Shown piece after piece: positions 35,383-45,821 of a stretch of 64,000 bases of DNA. The notes beneath the pieces were generated by a model. It did no database searches. It was not told the origin of the DNA and saw nothing but the letters and a program-made list of their open reading frames with translations. Numbering within the stretch: the stretch's first letter is position 1; every line of letters begins with the position of its first letter. Origin of the DNA: Halalkalibacter alkalisediminis (GTDB lineage: Bacteria; Bacillota; Bacilli; Bacillales; Bacillaceae_D). Location of the stretch: assembly GCF_028610705.1 (NCBI RefSeq), contig NZ_JAQQWT010000001.1, positions 186,001 through 250,000 on the forward strand. The letters run 5' to 3'. The position numbers and the translations under genes were made by a program.

Positions 35383-35439
35383 GTGGTGTAAAGTGGAGGA
35401 TTGTGGTAACTTAAGGGTAGCAAGTGGGGGGAGTTGGGT
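35383..35439 (+). promoter_or_regulatory. MraZ operator: TGG repeats at 10-bp phase
   Basis: TGG-type boxes begin at 35384, 35394 and 35404; a degenerate AGGGT follows at 35414, then TGGGG at 35425 and TGGGT at 35435. MraZ binds direct repeats of TGGGN separated by 5 bp before its own gene in other bacteria, so this is the expected autorepression site. The array runs up to the mraZ ribosome site. Confidence 0.7.
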
Positions 35440-35444
35440 AAGCG

Positions 35445-35876
35445 ATGTTTATGGGTGAATATCGCCATAACGTAGATGAGAAAGGTCGTATGATTGTTCC
35501 GGCTAAGTTTCGGGATGATTTAGGCTCGTCTTTTGTTGTGACCCGAGGCCTGGATCGGTGTTTATTTGTTTATCCACAGGAAGAATGGAAGAAGCTAGAA
35601 AGCCAACTGAAAACCCTGCCCTTCACTAAAAAAGATGCACGCGCCTTCACCCGTTTTTTCTTTTCTGGCGCGACTGAATGTGAACTTGATAAACAGGGGA
35701 GAGTAAATATAGCCTCACCCCTTAGGGAATATGCCGAGTTAGACAAAGAATGTGTCATCATTGGGGTTTCTAATCGAGTTGAGGTTTGGAGTAAATCAAA
35801 TTGGGAAGATTACTTTGCTGAATCAGAAGAATCATTTAGTGAAATTGCAGAAAATATTGTTGATTTTGATCTGTAA
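35445..35876 (+). CDS. mraZ: Transcriptional regulator MraZ
   Basis: 143-residue DNA-binding protein built of two AbrB-like half domains. Each half has the DxxGR motif: [15 protein letters not shown] and [17 protein letters not shown]. It forms rings that bind the operator before mraZ and control the division and cell-wall cluster. It starts with MFMGEYRHN as in B. subtilis. The linker [14 protein letters not shown] is fully conserved. Confidence 0.97.
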   Translation: MFMGEYRHNVDEKGRMIVPAKFRDDLGSSFVVTRGLDRCLFVYPQEEWKKLESQLKTLPFTKKDARAFTRFFFSGATECELDKQGRVNIASPLREYAELDKECVIIGVSNRVEVWSKSNWEDYFAESEESFSEIAENIVDFDL

Positions 35877-35878
35877 GA

Positions 35879-36000
35879 GAGTTATAAAAAAAGTCGTCCT
35901 TTACCTTTTTCAATAACTCGAATCAATGAGTGGAACCGCTGCAGGTTTTAAGGCTGTCTGAGTTGTCTCTCAAACAGTCGCACAGCGAGTGTGCCATTGA
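35879..36000 (+). repeat. Dispersed structured repeat, copy in the mraZ-rsmH gap
   Basis: First hairpin: GAGTTAT-AAAAAAAG (35879-35893) with CTTTTTCAATAACTC (35905-35919). Then a tail, GAATCAATGAGTGGAACCG, CTGCAGGTTTTAAG, and a second hairpin, CTGTCTGAG/CTCAAACAG, ending GCACAGCGAGTGTGCCATTGA. The same arrangement is found after sigE. No gene lies in 35877-36083. Confidence 0.75.
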
Positions 36001-36083
36001 ATACGAACATTTTATATGCTCAATACACGTTTAAATCATCTATAGAAAATACACAATCGCAAAAGGGTGTTGGAGGTAAAATT

Positions 36084-37016
36084 ATGTTTCATCATGTGAC
36101 AGTACTTAAACAAGAATCGATAGACGGACTAAATATTAAACCGAATGGTACCTATGTTGATTGCACATTAGGTGGCGCAGGTCATTCATCCCTAATTGCT
36201 TCAATGTTAGGTGAAGGGGGACAACTTTATGCATTTGATCAAGATGATAAAGCTCTTGCCCATGCCAAACAACAGTTGGAACCTTTCGCGGATAAAGTAA
36301 CCTTGATTCGAAGCAATTTCAGATATTTAAAACAAGAACTTGAAAATCGTGCGATACATGAAGTCGATGGAGTTTTGTTCGATTTAGGAGTCTCTAGTCC
36401 TCAACTAGATGAAGCTGAAAGAGGATTTAGTTATCATCAAGATGCAGCATTAGATATGAGAATGGATCAAACTGCAGAACTTACAGCGTTTACAGTAGTA
36501 AATGAATGGCCATTTGCTAAACTGGTTTCCATTATTTCAAGATATGGGGAAGAAAAATTTGCTAAACAGATTGCAAGAAAAATTGAAGCTCACCGAGAGA
36601 AAAAAAGCATAGAAACGACTGGAGAGCTTGTTGAAGTCATAAAAGAAGCGATTCCAGCTCCTGCAAGAAGAACAGGTGGTCACCCGGCAAAAAGAACTTT
36701 TCAAGCAATTAGAATTGCTGTGAATGATGAACTAGGTGCTTTTGAAGAAGCGTTAGAAGATTCAATTACGATGTTAAAAAAAGGTGGAAGGTTATCCGTA
36801 ATTACTTTTCATTCTTTAGAGGACAGGCTATGTAAGGAAATATTTAAGGAAAATAGCAAAGGTCCTGATCTACCACCAGGTTTACCCGTTATTCCAGAGG
36901 GGTTTGAACCTACCTTGAAACTTATTACTAGAAAACCAATTGTTCCTTCTGAAAACGAGTTAGATATTAATAATCGAGCAAGATCAGCCAAGCTACGTGT
37001 AGCAGAGAAAAATTAA
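36084..37016 (+). CDS. rsmH: 16S rRNA (cytosine-1402-N4)-methyltransferase RsmH
   Basis: 310-residue SAM-dependent enzyme (formerly MraW/YlxA). Motifs: [32 protein letters not shown] (SAM site), [29 protein letters not shown], and the C-terminal [12 protein letters not shown]. The ATG at 36084 follows GGAGGT; upstream in-frame ATG at 35991 lies within the repeat and lacks a ribosome site. Confidence 0.96.
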   Translation: MFHHVTVLKQESIDGLNIKPNGTYVDCTLGGAGHSSLIASMLGEGGQLYAFDQDDKALAHAKQQLEPFADKVTLIRSNFRYLKQELENRAIHEVDGVLFDLGVSSPQLDEAERGFSYHQDAALDMRMDQTAELTAFTVVNEWPFAKLVSIISRYGEEKFAKQIARKIEAHREKKSIETTGELVEVIKEAIPAPARRTGGHPAKRTFQAIRIAVNDELGAFEEALEDSITMLKKGGRLSVITFHSLEDRLCKEIFKENSKGPDLPPGLPVIPEGFEPTLKLITRKPIVPSENELDINNRARSAKLRVAEKN

Positions 37017-37029
37017 AGGGGGATTTAAC

Positions 37030-37389
37030 TTGAGTATGGTCGCGCAAAGAATTCAAGAGCAGGAACAAAGGCAAGTTCTCAAACAACCACAGAAACGGAT
37101 TAGGCAAGTAAGAAACCCAATTACTCTAGGCGAAAAGCTTATCGGAGCTATGATTGTTTTAGTAACTTTCACTGTTTTATGTCTGGTGGTCAATAATTAT
37201 GCTACACTTTATAGTATGAACCGAGAAGTGAGTCAATTGGAAGCAGTGGTGCAGCAGCAAACCCAAGTAAACGAAGGACTTAATTTACAAGTGGTAGAGC
37301 TGAGTGCGCCTGATCGGATATTACATATTGCATCAGAGAGACTCGGGATGTCACTAGATGATAATAAGGTGAAAGTCGTCCAAAACTAG
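37030..37389 (+). CDS. ftsL: Cell division protein FtsL
   Basis: 119-residue bitopic divisome protein. Cytoplasmic basic N-terminus (about 40 residues, Gln/Arg rich), one membrane helix (IGAMIVLVTFTVLCLVVNNYA), then an extracellular coiled coil (REVSQLEAVVQQQTQVNEGLNLQV) ending in APDRILHIASERLGM. Starts at TTG 37030 with AAGGGGG 7 nt upstream. Interacts with DivIC and DivIB in B. subtilis. Confidence 0.93.
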   Translation: MSMVAQRIQEQEQRQVLKQPQKRIRQVRNPITLGEKLIGAMIVLVTFTVLCLVVNNYATLYSMNREVSQLEAVVQQQTQVNEGLNLQVVELSAPDRILHIASERLGMSLDDNKVKVVQN

Positions 37390-37410
37390 TTCAATTTGAG
37401 CTAGTTTTTT
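37382..37410 (+). terminator. Terminator-like hairpin between ftsL and pbpB
   Basis: AAACTAGTTCAA pairs with TTGAGCTAGTTT (one G-T pair), followed by TTTTTTC. It starts inside the ftsL stop region. Because no promoter is visible between the genes, it may attenuate rather than end transcription. Confidence 0.6.
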
Positions 37411-37473
37411 CAGGGCTAAGAGATATTGTCTGCGATCACACCTGATATATCGCATCATGAAAGGTGGAGGAAA

Positions 37474-39654
37474 GTGGAAATCAAACGATCTGTAACGAAT
37501 AAACGAGCGGTATTATTATTAGCTATTTTTATTGTCCTATTTAGTGTCCTACTTGGACGAATTGTTTATATCCAAGTAACGAAGGAAGTCGATGGGCAAG
37601 ATTTGCGAGCTATTGCACAAGATCGCTGGACACGATCCGAAGTAATAGAAGGTGTTAGGGGAACGATCTATGATCGGTCTGGAAGTGCATTAGCACAAGA
37701 ACTGAAATCTTACACTGTTTTTGCGGTATTAGATAATAATCAAACTAGCTTTGTTGAAGATGTTGAAGAGACAGCTAGGCAATTAGCTCCATTAATAAAC
37801 TTGAGTGAAGAACGTTTAGAACAAGCTCTAAGTACGGGACTAGCAGAGGGGAAATTTCAAATTGAACTAGGTTCCGGAGCTAGAAACTTAACTTTTGCAG
37901 AAGCGAGTGAAATCAAAGATTTAGAGTTAAGTGGGATTCATTTTCGTGATGAGCCAAGGCGTTATTATCCGAAGCAAACCTATGCTTCACATGTGATCGG
38001 TTATACAGAACGAGATATGGGACAATCTAGAATGGGTCTTGAGCGGAGTCTTGATGAGTTATTAAAAGCAGAAGACGGATTATTACACTATCAAAGTGAT
38101 CGAAGAGGCTTAGCTTTGCCTAATCCGAATCAGCATATTACGCCTGCTACAAATGGTAACGATGTCTATTTAACGCTAGATTCGAATATTCAAACGGCAC
38201 TAGAGCAAGTCATGACACAAGTAGAGACTGAATATGATCCGGAGAAAATGATTGCAATAGTAGCAGACCCTAAAACGGGGGAGATTCTTGCTATGAGCAA
38301 TCGTCCTAGTTTCAATCCTAATCAATATGAACAGATTACCAATTACTTAAATTATGCTGTTTCAGATCGATACGAACCAGGTTCAACAATGAAAATTTTT
38401 ACGGTGGCCGCTGCGATTGAAGAAGGCGTTTATAACGGCCAAGAAACCTATCAATCTGGTTCCATTCAAGTGGCTGATGTAAAATTCGGAGATCATAATG
38501 AAGGACGTGGTTGGGGAACGATCACATATGATGAAGGGTTTTTAAGATCCTCTAATGTAGCAATGTCAAAATTAGTACTTGAAAAATTAGGTGTCGAAAA
38601 ACTATATGATTATTTACAACGTTTTGGCTTTGATAGTAAAACAGGAATTGATTTACCTAACGAAGCAGAATCCCTAATGGCTCGGAACGGACGAGTGGAT
38701 GCTGCAGCAACTTCTTTTGGACAAGGTACAGCTGTTACACCGATTCAACAAATTCAAGCAGCAACAGCAATTGCTAATGATGGACAAATGATGAAACCAT
38801 ATGTGATAGATCGAATTATAAATTCAGATACAAATGAAGTTATTGAAAAGAAAGAGCCTGAGGTGGTAGGACAACCCATCTCTAAAGAAACCGCTAAACA
38901 TGTAAGGGAACTATTAGGGCAGGTCGTTACGGCTTCAGCAGGTACTGGGCATCCTTACTATATTGAAGGCTTTGATGTTGCAGGAAAAACTGGTACTGCT
39001 CAGATTAGAAATCCACATGGGACAGGTTATATTCGTGGTCATGGTGAAAATATTTTTTCCTTTTTAGGGATGGCGCCTAAGGATGACCCGAAATTAATTG
39101 TGTACGTAGCTGTTGAAAGACCTAAGATCGGTCAGTTGGAAAGTGGTTCAGCTCCTACCTCTCTCATTTTCAATACGATAATGAAACATAGTTTACAATA
39201 TTTAAACATTACCCCAACAGTAGAAGAGATCGTTGAGAAAACTGAAAAGGGATTTGAGACAGAGAATTATAGTGAGCAATCCATTGACAAAGTAAAAGAG
39301 ACATTATCAGGCGAACAAATAGAATTGGTCGTACTTGGTGATGGGGGCAAAGTAGAAGCTCAACAGCCGATTGGGGCAAAAGGAATGCTTCCAAGAGAGC
39401 GGCTATTTCTGAGGACAGATAGTGATACGTTTAAAATGCCTGATATTACAGGCTGGTCAAATCGCGATGTTCGTAGATTTGCAAAAGTGTTGGAATTGAA
39501 CCCAACGTTCTTTGGTAATGGATATGTGAAAACTCAAAGCATTGAACCAGGAACGAAGATTAAAAAAGGGGAGTACTTAGTTATTGAACTGGATAGTCTC
39601 AGCGAAATCGATGGAGAGTCTTCTGAAGAAGAGGTAGAACAAACAGTTGAATAA
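37474..39654 (+). CDS. pbpB: Penicillin-binding protein 2B (division transpeptidase)
   Basis: Class B PBP that cross-links septal peptidoglycan. The 726 residues comprise a short cytoplasmic tail, one membrane helix (residues 12-32), a pedestal (PBP dimer) domain, a transpeptidase domain (SxxK in YEPGSTMKIF, SxN in RSSNVAMSKL, KTGTAQ), and two C-terminal PASTA domains (about 595-705). The GTG at 37474 was chosen, with AAGGTGG 6 nt upstream; it gives EIKRSVTNKRAVLLLAIF, a normal membrane start. Confidence 0.95.
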   Translation: MEIKRSVTNKRAVLLLAIFIVLFSVLLGRIVYIQVTKEVDGQDLRAIAQDRWTRSEVIEGVRGTIYDRSGSALAQELKSYTVFAVLDNNQTSFVEDVEETARQLAPLINLSEERLEQALSTGLAEGKFQIELGSGARNLTFAEASEIKDLELSGIHFRDEPRRYYPKQTYASHVIGYTERDMGQSRMGLERSLDELLKAEDGLLHYQSDRRGLALPNPNQHITPATNGNDVYLTLDSNIQTALEQVMTQVETEYDPEKMIAIVADPKTGEILAMSNRPSFNPNQYEQITNYLNYAVSDRYEPGSTMKIFTVAAAIEEGVYNGQETYQSGSIQVADVKFGDHNEGRGWGTITYDEGFLRSSNVAMSKLVLEKLGVEKLYDYLQRFGFDSKTGIDLPNEAESLMARNGRVDAAATSFGQGTAVTPIQQIQAATAIANDGQMMKPYVIDRIINSDTNEVIEKKEPEVVGQPISKETAKHVRELLGQVVTASAGTGHPYYIEGFDVAGKTGTAQIRNPHGTGYIRGHGENIFSFLGMAPKDDPKLIVYVAVERPKIGQLESGSAPTSLIFNTIMKHSLQYLNITPTVEEIVEKTEKGFETENYSEQSIDKVKETLSGEQIELVVLGDGGKVEAQQPIGAKGMLPRERLFLRTDSDTFKMPDITGWSNRDVRRFAKVLELNPTFFGNGYVKTQSIEPGTKIKKGEYLVIELDSLSEIDGESSEEEVEQTVE

Positions 39655-39742
39655 AGTCGTATTGGGACTCGCACAGTTCTAACCTGAAGCGTACAAGCAT
39701 ACGTTAAAACAAGCTGACAAATGTTTGTAGGAGGTATAGACG

Positions 39743-41668
39743 GTGCGAGTTTCTAATGTGACAGTAAGGAAAAGACTCATTTTAGTATTGTTTTTTGGAC
39801 TGGCTATGTTCTTAATCATTGCCCTTAGATTAGGGTACGTTCAATTTGCTTTAGGTGACTGGCTAACAGATAGAGCGGAAGATTCTTGGAGTAGAGATGT
39901 CCCTTTTGAAGCAAAAAGAGGTGAAATTAGAGATCGTAACGATGTTGTACTAGCCACGAATGTAAGTGCTCCATCAATTCTTGTTGTACCTCGTCAAGTA
40001 AGAGACCCAGTTGATACTGCAGAGAAACTAGCTAAAGTGTTAAATATGGATCGTCAAAAAGCCTACGAATTTGTGACAAAAGAATCATCAATCGTTCGAA
40101 TTAATCCAGAAGGACGTAAAGTAACAAAAGAGAAAGCAAGTGAAGTACGGGCCTTGCGTTTAGCTGGTGTTTATATTGCCGAAGATAGTAAAAGGCATTA
40201 CCCAAATGGTAGTTATCTTGCGCATGTATTAGGTTTTGCGGGGATAGATAATCAAGGGTTAACCGGGCTTGAAGCGTATTATGATGATTATTTAAAGGGC
40301 GATAGTGGACATGTTTCTTTTTTCTCAACAGCAAAAGGAAACCGGATGCCTAATTTAGCTGATGAATATACATCACCAACAAATGGTCTTGATCTACGTT
40401 TAACCATTGACAGTCGAGTTCAGACTATTATGGAGCGTGAGTTAGACATTGCTGAAGCAACATATAACCCAGATGGAGCCATTGCTATTGCAATGAATCC
40501 TAATACGGGTGAAGTTCTTGGTATGAGCAGTAGACCTCATTATAATCCGGAGAACTTTAGGAATGTATCTCCAGAGATCTATAATCAAAACAAACCGGTC
40601 TGGATGCAATATGAACCAGGTTCAACGTTTAAAATTATTACGCTTGCTGCAGCTCTGGAAGAAGGAGAAGTGGATCTTGAGAAAGATACCTTTAATGACC
40701 CTGGCTATATAGAGGTCGCAGGACGACATTTACGTTGTTGGAAAAAGGGTGGACATGGACATCAAACGTTTCTAGAAGTCGTACAAAACTCTTGTAACCC
40801 TGGATTTGTTGTATTAGGAGAAAGACTTGGAAAAGATCGTCTTTTTGATTACATTGAAGATTTTGGTTTTGGTAAAAAAACGGGAATTGATTTGCAAGGA
40901 GAAGGGACAGGGATTTTATTTAACCGAGATCGGGTCGGCCCACTTGAACAAGCCACAACTGCTTTTGGTCAAGGGGTCGCTGTTACTCCAATTCAACAAG
41001 TTGCAGCGGTATCAGCGGCGATTAATGGAGGGTATTTATATCAACCTTATTTGGCAAAAGAATGGTTAGACCCCATGACAGGAGAGGTTGTTGAACGACA
41101 ATCGTCCATTTTAAAGCGTCGCGTTGTTTCAGAAGAAACGTCTAAAGAAGTGCGGTATGCTCTTGAGCATGTCGTTGCGCTTGGATCTGGTAAGGGTGCT
41201 TATATTGATGGGTACCGGGTTGGTGGCAAAACGGGTACGGCACAAAAAGCAAAAGATGGAAGATATTTAGAGAACAACCATATTGTTTCATTTATCGGAT
41301 TTGCGCCAGCAGATGACCCGCAAATTGTCGTTTATGTTGCCATTGATAATCCGAAAAACACTGTTCAATTCGGTGGAGTTGTAGCAGCGCCAATCGTTGG
41401 AAATATTATAGGAGATAGTCTGCTTGCTATGGGCGTTGAAAAAAGAGAAGGTCAAATTGAAAAGGAATTAACTTGGAGTGATGAGCCATTAATTGAAGTC
41501 CCTGATTTAATTGGACGAACAATGCGAGAAATTAATGAGTCTTACTATGAACTACAAGTAGAAATAGACGGAGAAGGACAGAATGTGCTTGCTCAATCAC
41601 CGGAACCCGGTGTAAAAGTGACGCAAGGTTCTACAATTCGACTTTATATGGGTGACAAATCGGACTAG
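39743..41668 (+). CDS. spoVD: Stage V sporulation protein D (SpoVD)
   Basis: Class B PBP for spore cortex synthesis, working with SpoVE at the outer forespore membrane. The 641 residues have one membrane helix, a dimer domain, a transpeptidase domain (STFK in YEPGSTFKII, SCN, KTGTAQ) and one PASTA domain (about 580-638). Cys332 and Cys351 sit at the same residue numbers as the redox-active pair of B. subtilis SpoVD, which is kept reduced by StoA. GTG start at 39743 after AGGAGGT. A sigma-E-like -10 (CATACGTT, 39698) precedes it, but no fitting -35 was found. Confidence 0.95.
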   Translation: MRVSNVTVRKRLILVLFFGLAMFLIIALRLGYVQFALGDWLTDRAEDSWSRDVPFEAKRGEIRDRNDVVLATNVSAPSILVVPRQVRDPVDTAEKLAKVLNMDRQKAYEFVTKESSIVRINPEGRKVTKEKASEVRALRLAGVYIAEDSKRHYPNGSYLAHVLGFAGIDNQGLTGLEAYYDDYLKGDSGHVSFFSTAKGNRMPNLADEYTSPTNGLDLRLTIDSRVQTIMERELDIAEATYNPDGAIAIAMNPNTGEVLGMSSRPHYNPENFRNVSPEIYNQNKPVWMQYEPGSTFKIITLAAALEEGEVDLEKDTFNDPGYIEVAGRHLRCWKKGGHGHQTFLEVVQNSCNPGFVVLGERLGKDRLFDYIEDFGFGKKTGIDLQGEGTGILFNRDRVGPLEQATTAFGQGVAVTPIQQVAAVSAAINGGYLYQPYLAKEWLDPMTGEVVERQSSILKRRVVSEETSKEVRYALEHVVALGSGKGAYIDGYRVGGKTGTAQKAKDGRYLENNHIVSFIGFAPADDPQIVVYVAIDNPKNTVQFGGVVAAPIVGNIIGDSLLAMGVEKREGQIEKELTWSDEPLIEVPDLIGRTMREINESYYELQVEIDGEGQNVLAQSPEPGVKVTQGSTIRLYMGDKSD

Positions 41669-41735
41669 AACGTCTAAAATAATCAATGGCACTATAACCC
41701 ATTATGTAAATGGATGGATAGAGAGGTTTTACTAA

Positions 41736-43196
41736 ATGATGAAGTTACAAGAGCTATTGGAGCCATTGCGTTTTCAAAAAACACAATTGAAAGAGAATCC
41801 AGAGGTTTATTCACTAGAAATGGATTCAAGAAACATTACAAACGGGACTGTTTTTATTTGTATTAAAGGGTATACAGTAGATGGTCATGACTTTGCGATA
41901 CAAGCGGAAAAACAAGGGGCGGTCGCGATTATCGCTGAGCGCCCTCTTTCTGTCTCCATACCTGTTATTATCGTTAAAGATTCTAAGCGGGCTATGGCCA
42001 GGCTCGCTTGTCACTTTTATGGCAACCCTACTGAAAAAATGCACCTAATTGGTGTAACTGGGACAAATGGGAAAACGACTGTGACGCATTTAATTGAAAG
42101 AATTATGCAAGATGCGAGTAAGAAAACGGGTTTAATTGGGACAATGTATACCAAAATTGGTGATATTGAGCAGGAAACAAGAAATACGACACCTGAATCG
42201 TTGCCTTTACAGGGATTATTTAAGCAAATGCTTGAAGAACAAGTAGATACCGTAATGATGGAAGTTTCTTCTCACGCGCTTCATATGGGAAGAGTTAGAG
42301 GGTGTGATTTCGATGTTGCTGTTTTTACTAACTTGACGCAAGATCATTTAGATTATCATCAATCAATGGAAGCTTACTTATATGCAAAAGGTCTTTTATT
42401 TGCTCAGTTAGGTAATACTTTTTCAGATAAAGTAGCTGTACTAAATGCAGATGATCCTGCTTCTTTGGAATTAGCTCGCTTAACCACTGTAGATGTTGTT
42501 ACATATGGAATTAATGAACAGGCTGATATAAAGGCTGAGAATATTAGTATCACACCTGCAGGTACGAAATTTGACTTAATTGCTTTTGGAAATAGGGAAA
42601 CGATCTCAATGAAGTTAATTGGAATGTTTAGTGTTTATAATGCATTAGCAGCTACAGCGGCAGCTTTAGTTTCCAATGTTTCATTACCCGTAATTAAGGA
42701 AAGTTTGCAACAAATCCAAGGGGTAGCTGGTCGTTTTGAACCGGTTGATGAAGGTCAAGACTTTACGGTTATCGTTGATTACGCTCACACGGGAGATAGT
42801 TTAGAAAATGTGTTAAGAACTGTAAAAGAATTTGCTAAAAAACAAATAATAGCGATAGTTGGTTGTGGAGGCGACCGCGACAAGACGAAACGACCGATCA
42901 TGGCTAAGATAGCTGTAAATTATGCAGATCGTGCCATATTTACTTCTGATAACCCTCGTTCGGAAGATCCTGAACAAATCATAAAAGATATGATTGCTGG
43001 AGTTAATAAAGGAGAATATATTACGATTTTAGACCGTGAACAGGCGATTAATCAGGCGATTAAAGAGGCCAACCAGAATGATATAATTGTTATTGCTGGT
43101 AAAGGGCATGAGACTTATCAAGACATTGGTGGAAAAAAACATCACTTTGATGACAGAGAAGTGGCAAGAATGGCTATTAAAAAATATAAATCATAA
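41736..43196 (+). CDS. murE: UDP-MurNAc-tripeptide synthetase MurE (meso-DAP adding)
   Basis: Adds meso-diaminopimelate to UDP-MurNAc-L-Ala-D-Glu. 486 residues; ATP loop [14 protein letters not shown], the carbamoyl-lysine region, and the mDAP-specificity motif DNPR in [11 protein letters not shown]. The motif shows that the cell wall is of the A1-gamma type, as in Bacillus. ATG 41736 has AGAGAGG 9 nt upstream; 41739 is possible. Confidence 0.96.
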   Translation: MMKLQELLEPLRFQKTQLKENPEVYSLEMDSRNITNGTVFICIKGYTVDGHDFAIQAEKQGAVAIIAERPLSVSIPVIIVKDSKRAMARLACHFYGNPTEKMHLIGVTGTNGKTTVTHLIERIMQDASKKTGLIGTMYTKIGDIEQETRNTTPESLPLQGLFKQMLEEQVDTVMMEVSSHALHMGRVRGCDFDVAVFTNLTQDHLDYHQSMEAYLYAKGLLFAQLGNTFSDKVAVLNADDPASLELARLTTVDVVTYGINEQADIKAENISITPAGTKFDLIAFGNRETISMKLIGMFSVYNALAATAAALVSNVSLPVIKESLQQIQGVAGRFEPVDEGQDFTVIVDYAHTGDSLENVLRTVKEFAKKQIIAIVGCGGDRDKTKRPIMAKIAVNYADRAIFTSDNPRSEDPEQIIKDMIAGVNKGEYITILDREQAINQAIKEANQNDIIVIAGKGHETYQDIGGKKHHFDDREVARMAIKKYKS

Positions 43197-43353
43197 AAGT
43201 GTTGTAGTTTGTTCGGTGAATTTTGCTATTTAAAGCATATAAAAAGCGGACGGATGAATATCAATATTAAGAGCCTTATTTAGAATAGGTCACCGTCCGA
43301 TCATAAATAAAAACAAATCGTTATAAATGAAGAGAAAGGAGGAATGATCGGTG

Positions 43354-44328
43354 ATGTTAGAACGCGTTTTACTTCTTACTTTACTGCTTTCATTTCTTAT
43401 TGCTGTCTTACTTTCACCACTTTTCATCCCATTTTTAAGAAGACTTAAATTTGGGCAAAGTATTAGGGAAGAAGGACCGAAATCACATCAAAAGAAAACG
43501 GGTACACCAACAATGGGTGGTATTGTCATTGTCATTTCAATATTAGTCACCACTCTATTTATTTCTACTCGTTTTCTATCATTTAGCCAAGAAATCCTAT
43601 TACTATTGCTAGTAACGGTAGGTTTTGGTTTAGTTGGATTTTTAGATGACTTTATTAAAGTAGTCTTAAAAAGGAACCTAGGATTAACGTCAAAACAAAA
43701 GTTAGTTGGTCAATTGCTTATTTCCTTTCTTTTTTATTTTGGCCTTATTCAAATGGATCTTTCAACTGAAATTTCAATTCCAGCCACAGGAATTGTTTTT
43801 GATCTAGGATGGTTCTACTTACCATTAGTCATTATTATGTTAGTTGGAGCTTCTAATGCGGTGAATCTGACAGATGGTCTTGATGGGTTACTAGCTGGGA
43901 CAGGAGCGATTGCGTTCGGTGCTTTTGCGATCCTTGCTTGGCATTTGGGCTACATAGATGTATCTATTTTTAGTGCGGCTATTGTAGGGGCCGTTTTAGG
44001 ATTTTTAGTGTTTAATGCGCACCCAGCGAAAGTTTTTATGGGAGACACGGGTTCTCTTGCTTTAGGTGGAGCCATTGCAGCGATTGCCATTATGACGAAA
44101 ATGGAGATTCTTCTCATTATTATTGGTGGAGTTTTCGTAATTGAGACATTATCTGTTATTATTCAAGTTATATCGTTTAAAACAAGAGGAAAACGAATAT
44201 TTAAAATGAGTCCATTGCACCATCACTATGAACTGTCAGGGTGGTCCGAATGGCGAGTTGTTGTTACATTTTGGTTTGTCGGGATGATTTTCGCGATCAT
44301 TGGAATTTATTTAGAGGTGTGGTTGTAA
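43354..44328 (+). CDS. mraY: Phospho-MurNAc-pentapeptide translocase MraY
   Basis: Membrane enzyme joining UDP-MurNAc-pentapeptide to undecaprenyl phosphate (lipid I). The 324 residues have ten helices and the family motifs [53 protein letters not shown] and [16 protein letters not shown] 43354 aligns with the B. subtilis start (MLE); a GTG at 43351 has slightly better spacing (8 nt) from AGGAGG. A stem CGGACGG/CCGTCCG (43247-43299) lies in the murE-mraY gap. Confidence 0.96.
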   Translation: MLERVLLLTLLLSFLIAVLLSPLFIPFLRRLKFGQSIREEGPKSHQKKTGTPTMGGIVIVISILVTTLFISTRFLSFSQEILLLLLVTVGFGLVGFLDDFIKVVLKRNLGLTSKQKLVGQLLISFLFYFGLIQMDLSTEISIPATGIVFDLGWFYLPLVIIMLVGASNAVNLTDGLDGLLAGTGAIAFGAFAILAWHLGYIDVSIFSAAIVGAVLGFLVFNAHPAKVFMGDTGSLALGGAIAAIAIMTKMEILLIIIGGVFVIETLSVIIQVISFKTRGKRIFKMSPLHHHYELSGWSEWRVVVTFWFVGMIFAIIGIYLEVWL

Positions 44329-45684
44329 ATGGATATGCAATATAAAGGGAGAAAAATATTAGTGCTAGGGCTAGCCAAAAGTGGAGAAGCGGCTGCAAGA
44401 TTGTTATATAGACTAGGGGCTTTCGTAACAGTTAATGATTCAAAACCCTATGAAGAGAATGATCAGGCACAAAAATTAGAACAGTTAGGAATAAAGGTCA
44501 TTTGTGGACATCATCCATTAGAATTATTAGATGAAGGATTTGAAATGGTCGTGAAAAATCCGGGAATTCCTTATAGTAACCCAATTGTTTCAGAAGCAAT
44601 AAATAAAGGAATTACGGTGGTGACAGAAATAGAACTTGCTTCTGCCATTAGTCCTGCCGAAATCGTGGCCATCACTGGTTCAAACGGAAAAACGACAACA
44701 ACAACCTTAATTTATGAGATGCTAAAAAACAGTTTGCGGACTCCTTTACTAGCAGGAAACATCGGTACGGTCGCTTGTGAAGTGGCCGAACATGCGACGG
44801 AGCAAAATGTAATCGTGTTAGAAGTTTCTAGTTTTCAGCTCCTTGGAACAAAATCATTTAAACCAAAAGTAAGTGTATTTTTAAATCTATTTGACGCCCA
44901 CCTTGATTATCATGGAACGAAAGATGAATATTTGCATGCAAAAGCGAGGATTACGGTTAATCAAACGTCAGAAGATTATCTCGTTTTTAATGCAGATGAT
45001 GAGGCTGTCTCTAAAGTGGCGCATTCAAGCAAAGCTAAGTTAATTCCTTTTTCAACAAAGAGAGACTTAAAAAGTGGTTTGTATGTAAAGAATGGATGGA
45101 TTTATGTAGATGATGAATCACTAGTTAAAATAGATTCTATTGTGTTGCCAGGCGAGCACAATTTAGAAAATATATTGGCTGCCATAGGGGCTGCCCTAAC
45201 AATGGGAGCTAAGAGAGAGCAAATTGAGCATGTTCTAAAGACTTTTACTGGAGTTGAACACCGACTGCAATTTGTCAAAGAATATCAAGGTAGACGGTTT
45301 TATAATGATTCTAAAGCAACGAATATTTTAGCGTCGCAAAAAGCATTAGAGTCTTTTTCGCAACCAACTATATTACTAGCAGGTGGGTTAGACCGAGGGA
45401 ATGAGTTTGGTGAACTAGCGCCATCTTTAGTCCATGTAAAGGTACTTGTTACATTTGGTGAAACGAAAGATAAGTTAGCTAAGGTTGCAGAGCAAGCTGG
45501 TATAGAAACTATATTATTTGCAGAGCAAATGGAAGAAGCGGTGAGACTTGCATATAAGCATTCTCTATCAGGAGATATTATCTTGCTTTCTCCAGCTTGT
45601 GCTAGTTGGGATCAATATAAAACGTTTGAAGAACGTGGTAAACGCTTTGTAGAAGCGGTTCAACGTCTAACCGTTAAGCTTTAG
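44329..45684 (+). CDS. murD: UDP-MurNAc-L-alanine:D-glutamate ligase MurD
   Basis: Adds D-glutamate to UDP-MurNAc-L-Ala. 451 residues; N-terminal Rossmann domain (VLGLAKSGEAAARLL), ATP loop ITGSNGKTTTTTL, EVSSFQL, EHRLQFV and YNDSKATN. It starts right after the mraY stop, so the genes are translationally coupled. Confidence 0.96.
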   Translation: MDMQYKGRKILVLGLAKSGEAAARLLYRLGAFVTVNDSKPYEENDQAQKLEQLGIKVICGHHPLELLDEGFEMVVKNPGIPYSNPIVSEAINKGITVVTEIELASAISPAEIVAITGSNGKTTTTTLIYEMLKNSLRTPLLAGNIGTVACEVAEHATEQNVIVLEVSSFQLLGTKSFKPKVSVFLNLFDAHLDYHGTKDEYLHAKARITVNQTSEDYLVFNADDEAVSKVAHSSKAKLIPFSTKRDLKSGLYVKNGWIYVDDESLVKIDSIVLPGEHNLENILAAIGAALTMGAKREQIEHVLKTFTGVEHRLQFVKEYQGRRFYNDSKATNILASQKALESFSQPTILLAGGLDRGNEFGELAPSLVHVKVLVTFGETKDKLAKVAEQAGIETILFAEQMEEAVRLAYKHSLSGDIILLSPACASWDQYKTFEERGKRFVEAVQRLTVKL

Positions 45685-45727
45685 ATTCGTAAGTGCAACT
45701 TATTAATAAAAGCATCATGCACGTTTT

Positions 45728-45758
45728 AGACCAAATCGATTCGGATTTGGTCTTTTTT
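45728..45758 (+). terminator. Terminator after murD
   Basis: AGACCAAATC pairs with GGATTTGGTCT around GATTC (one G-U pair), then TTTTTT. It separates the mraY-murD segment from spoVE. Confidence 0.88.
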
Positions 45759-45821
45759 AACTTAGGGTAATGGAATTTGCATAAATACACCTACCTTCTT
45801 CAATGAGAAATCATCTTGTGG

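Noticed and set aside
39671-39705. Sigma-E promoter before spoVD (CATACGTT at 39698)
   Set aside because: The -10 is plausible but no -35 fits at 13-15 bp, so it is not listed as a feature.
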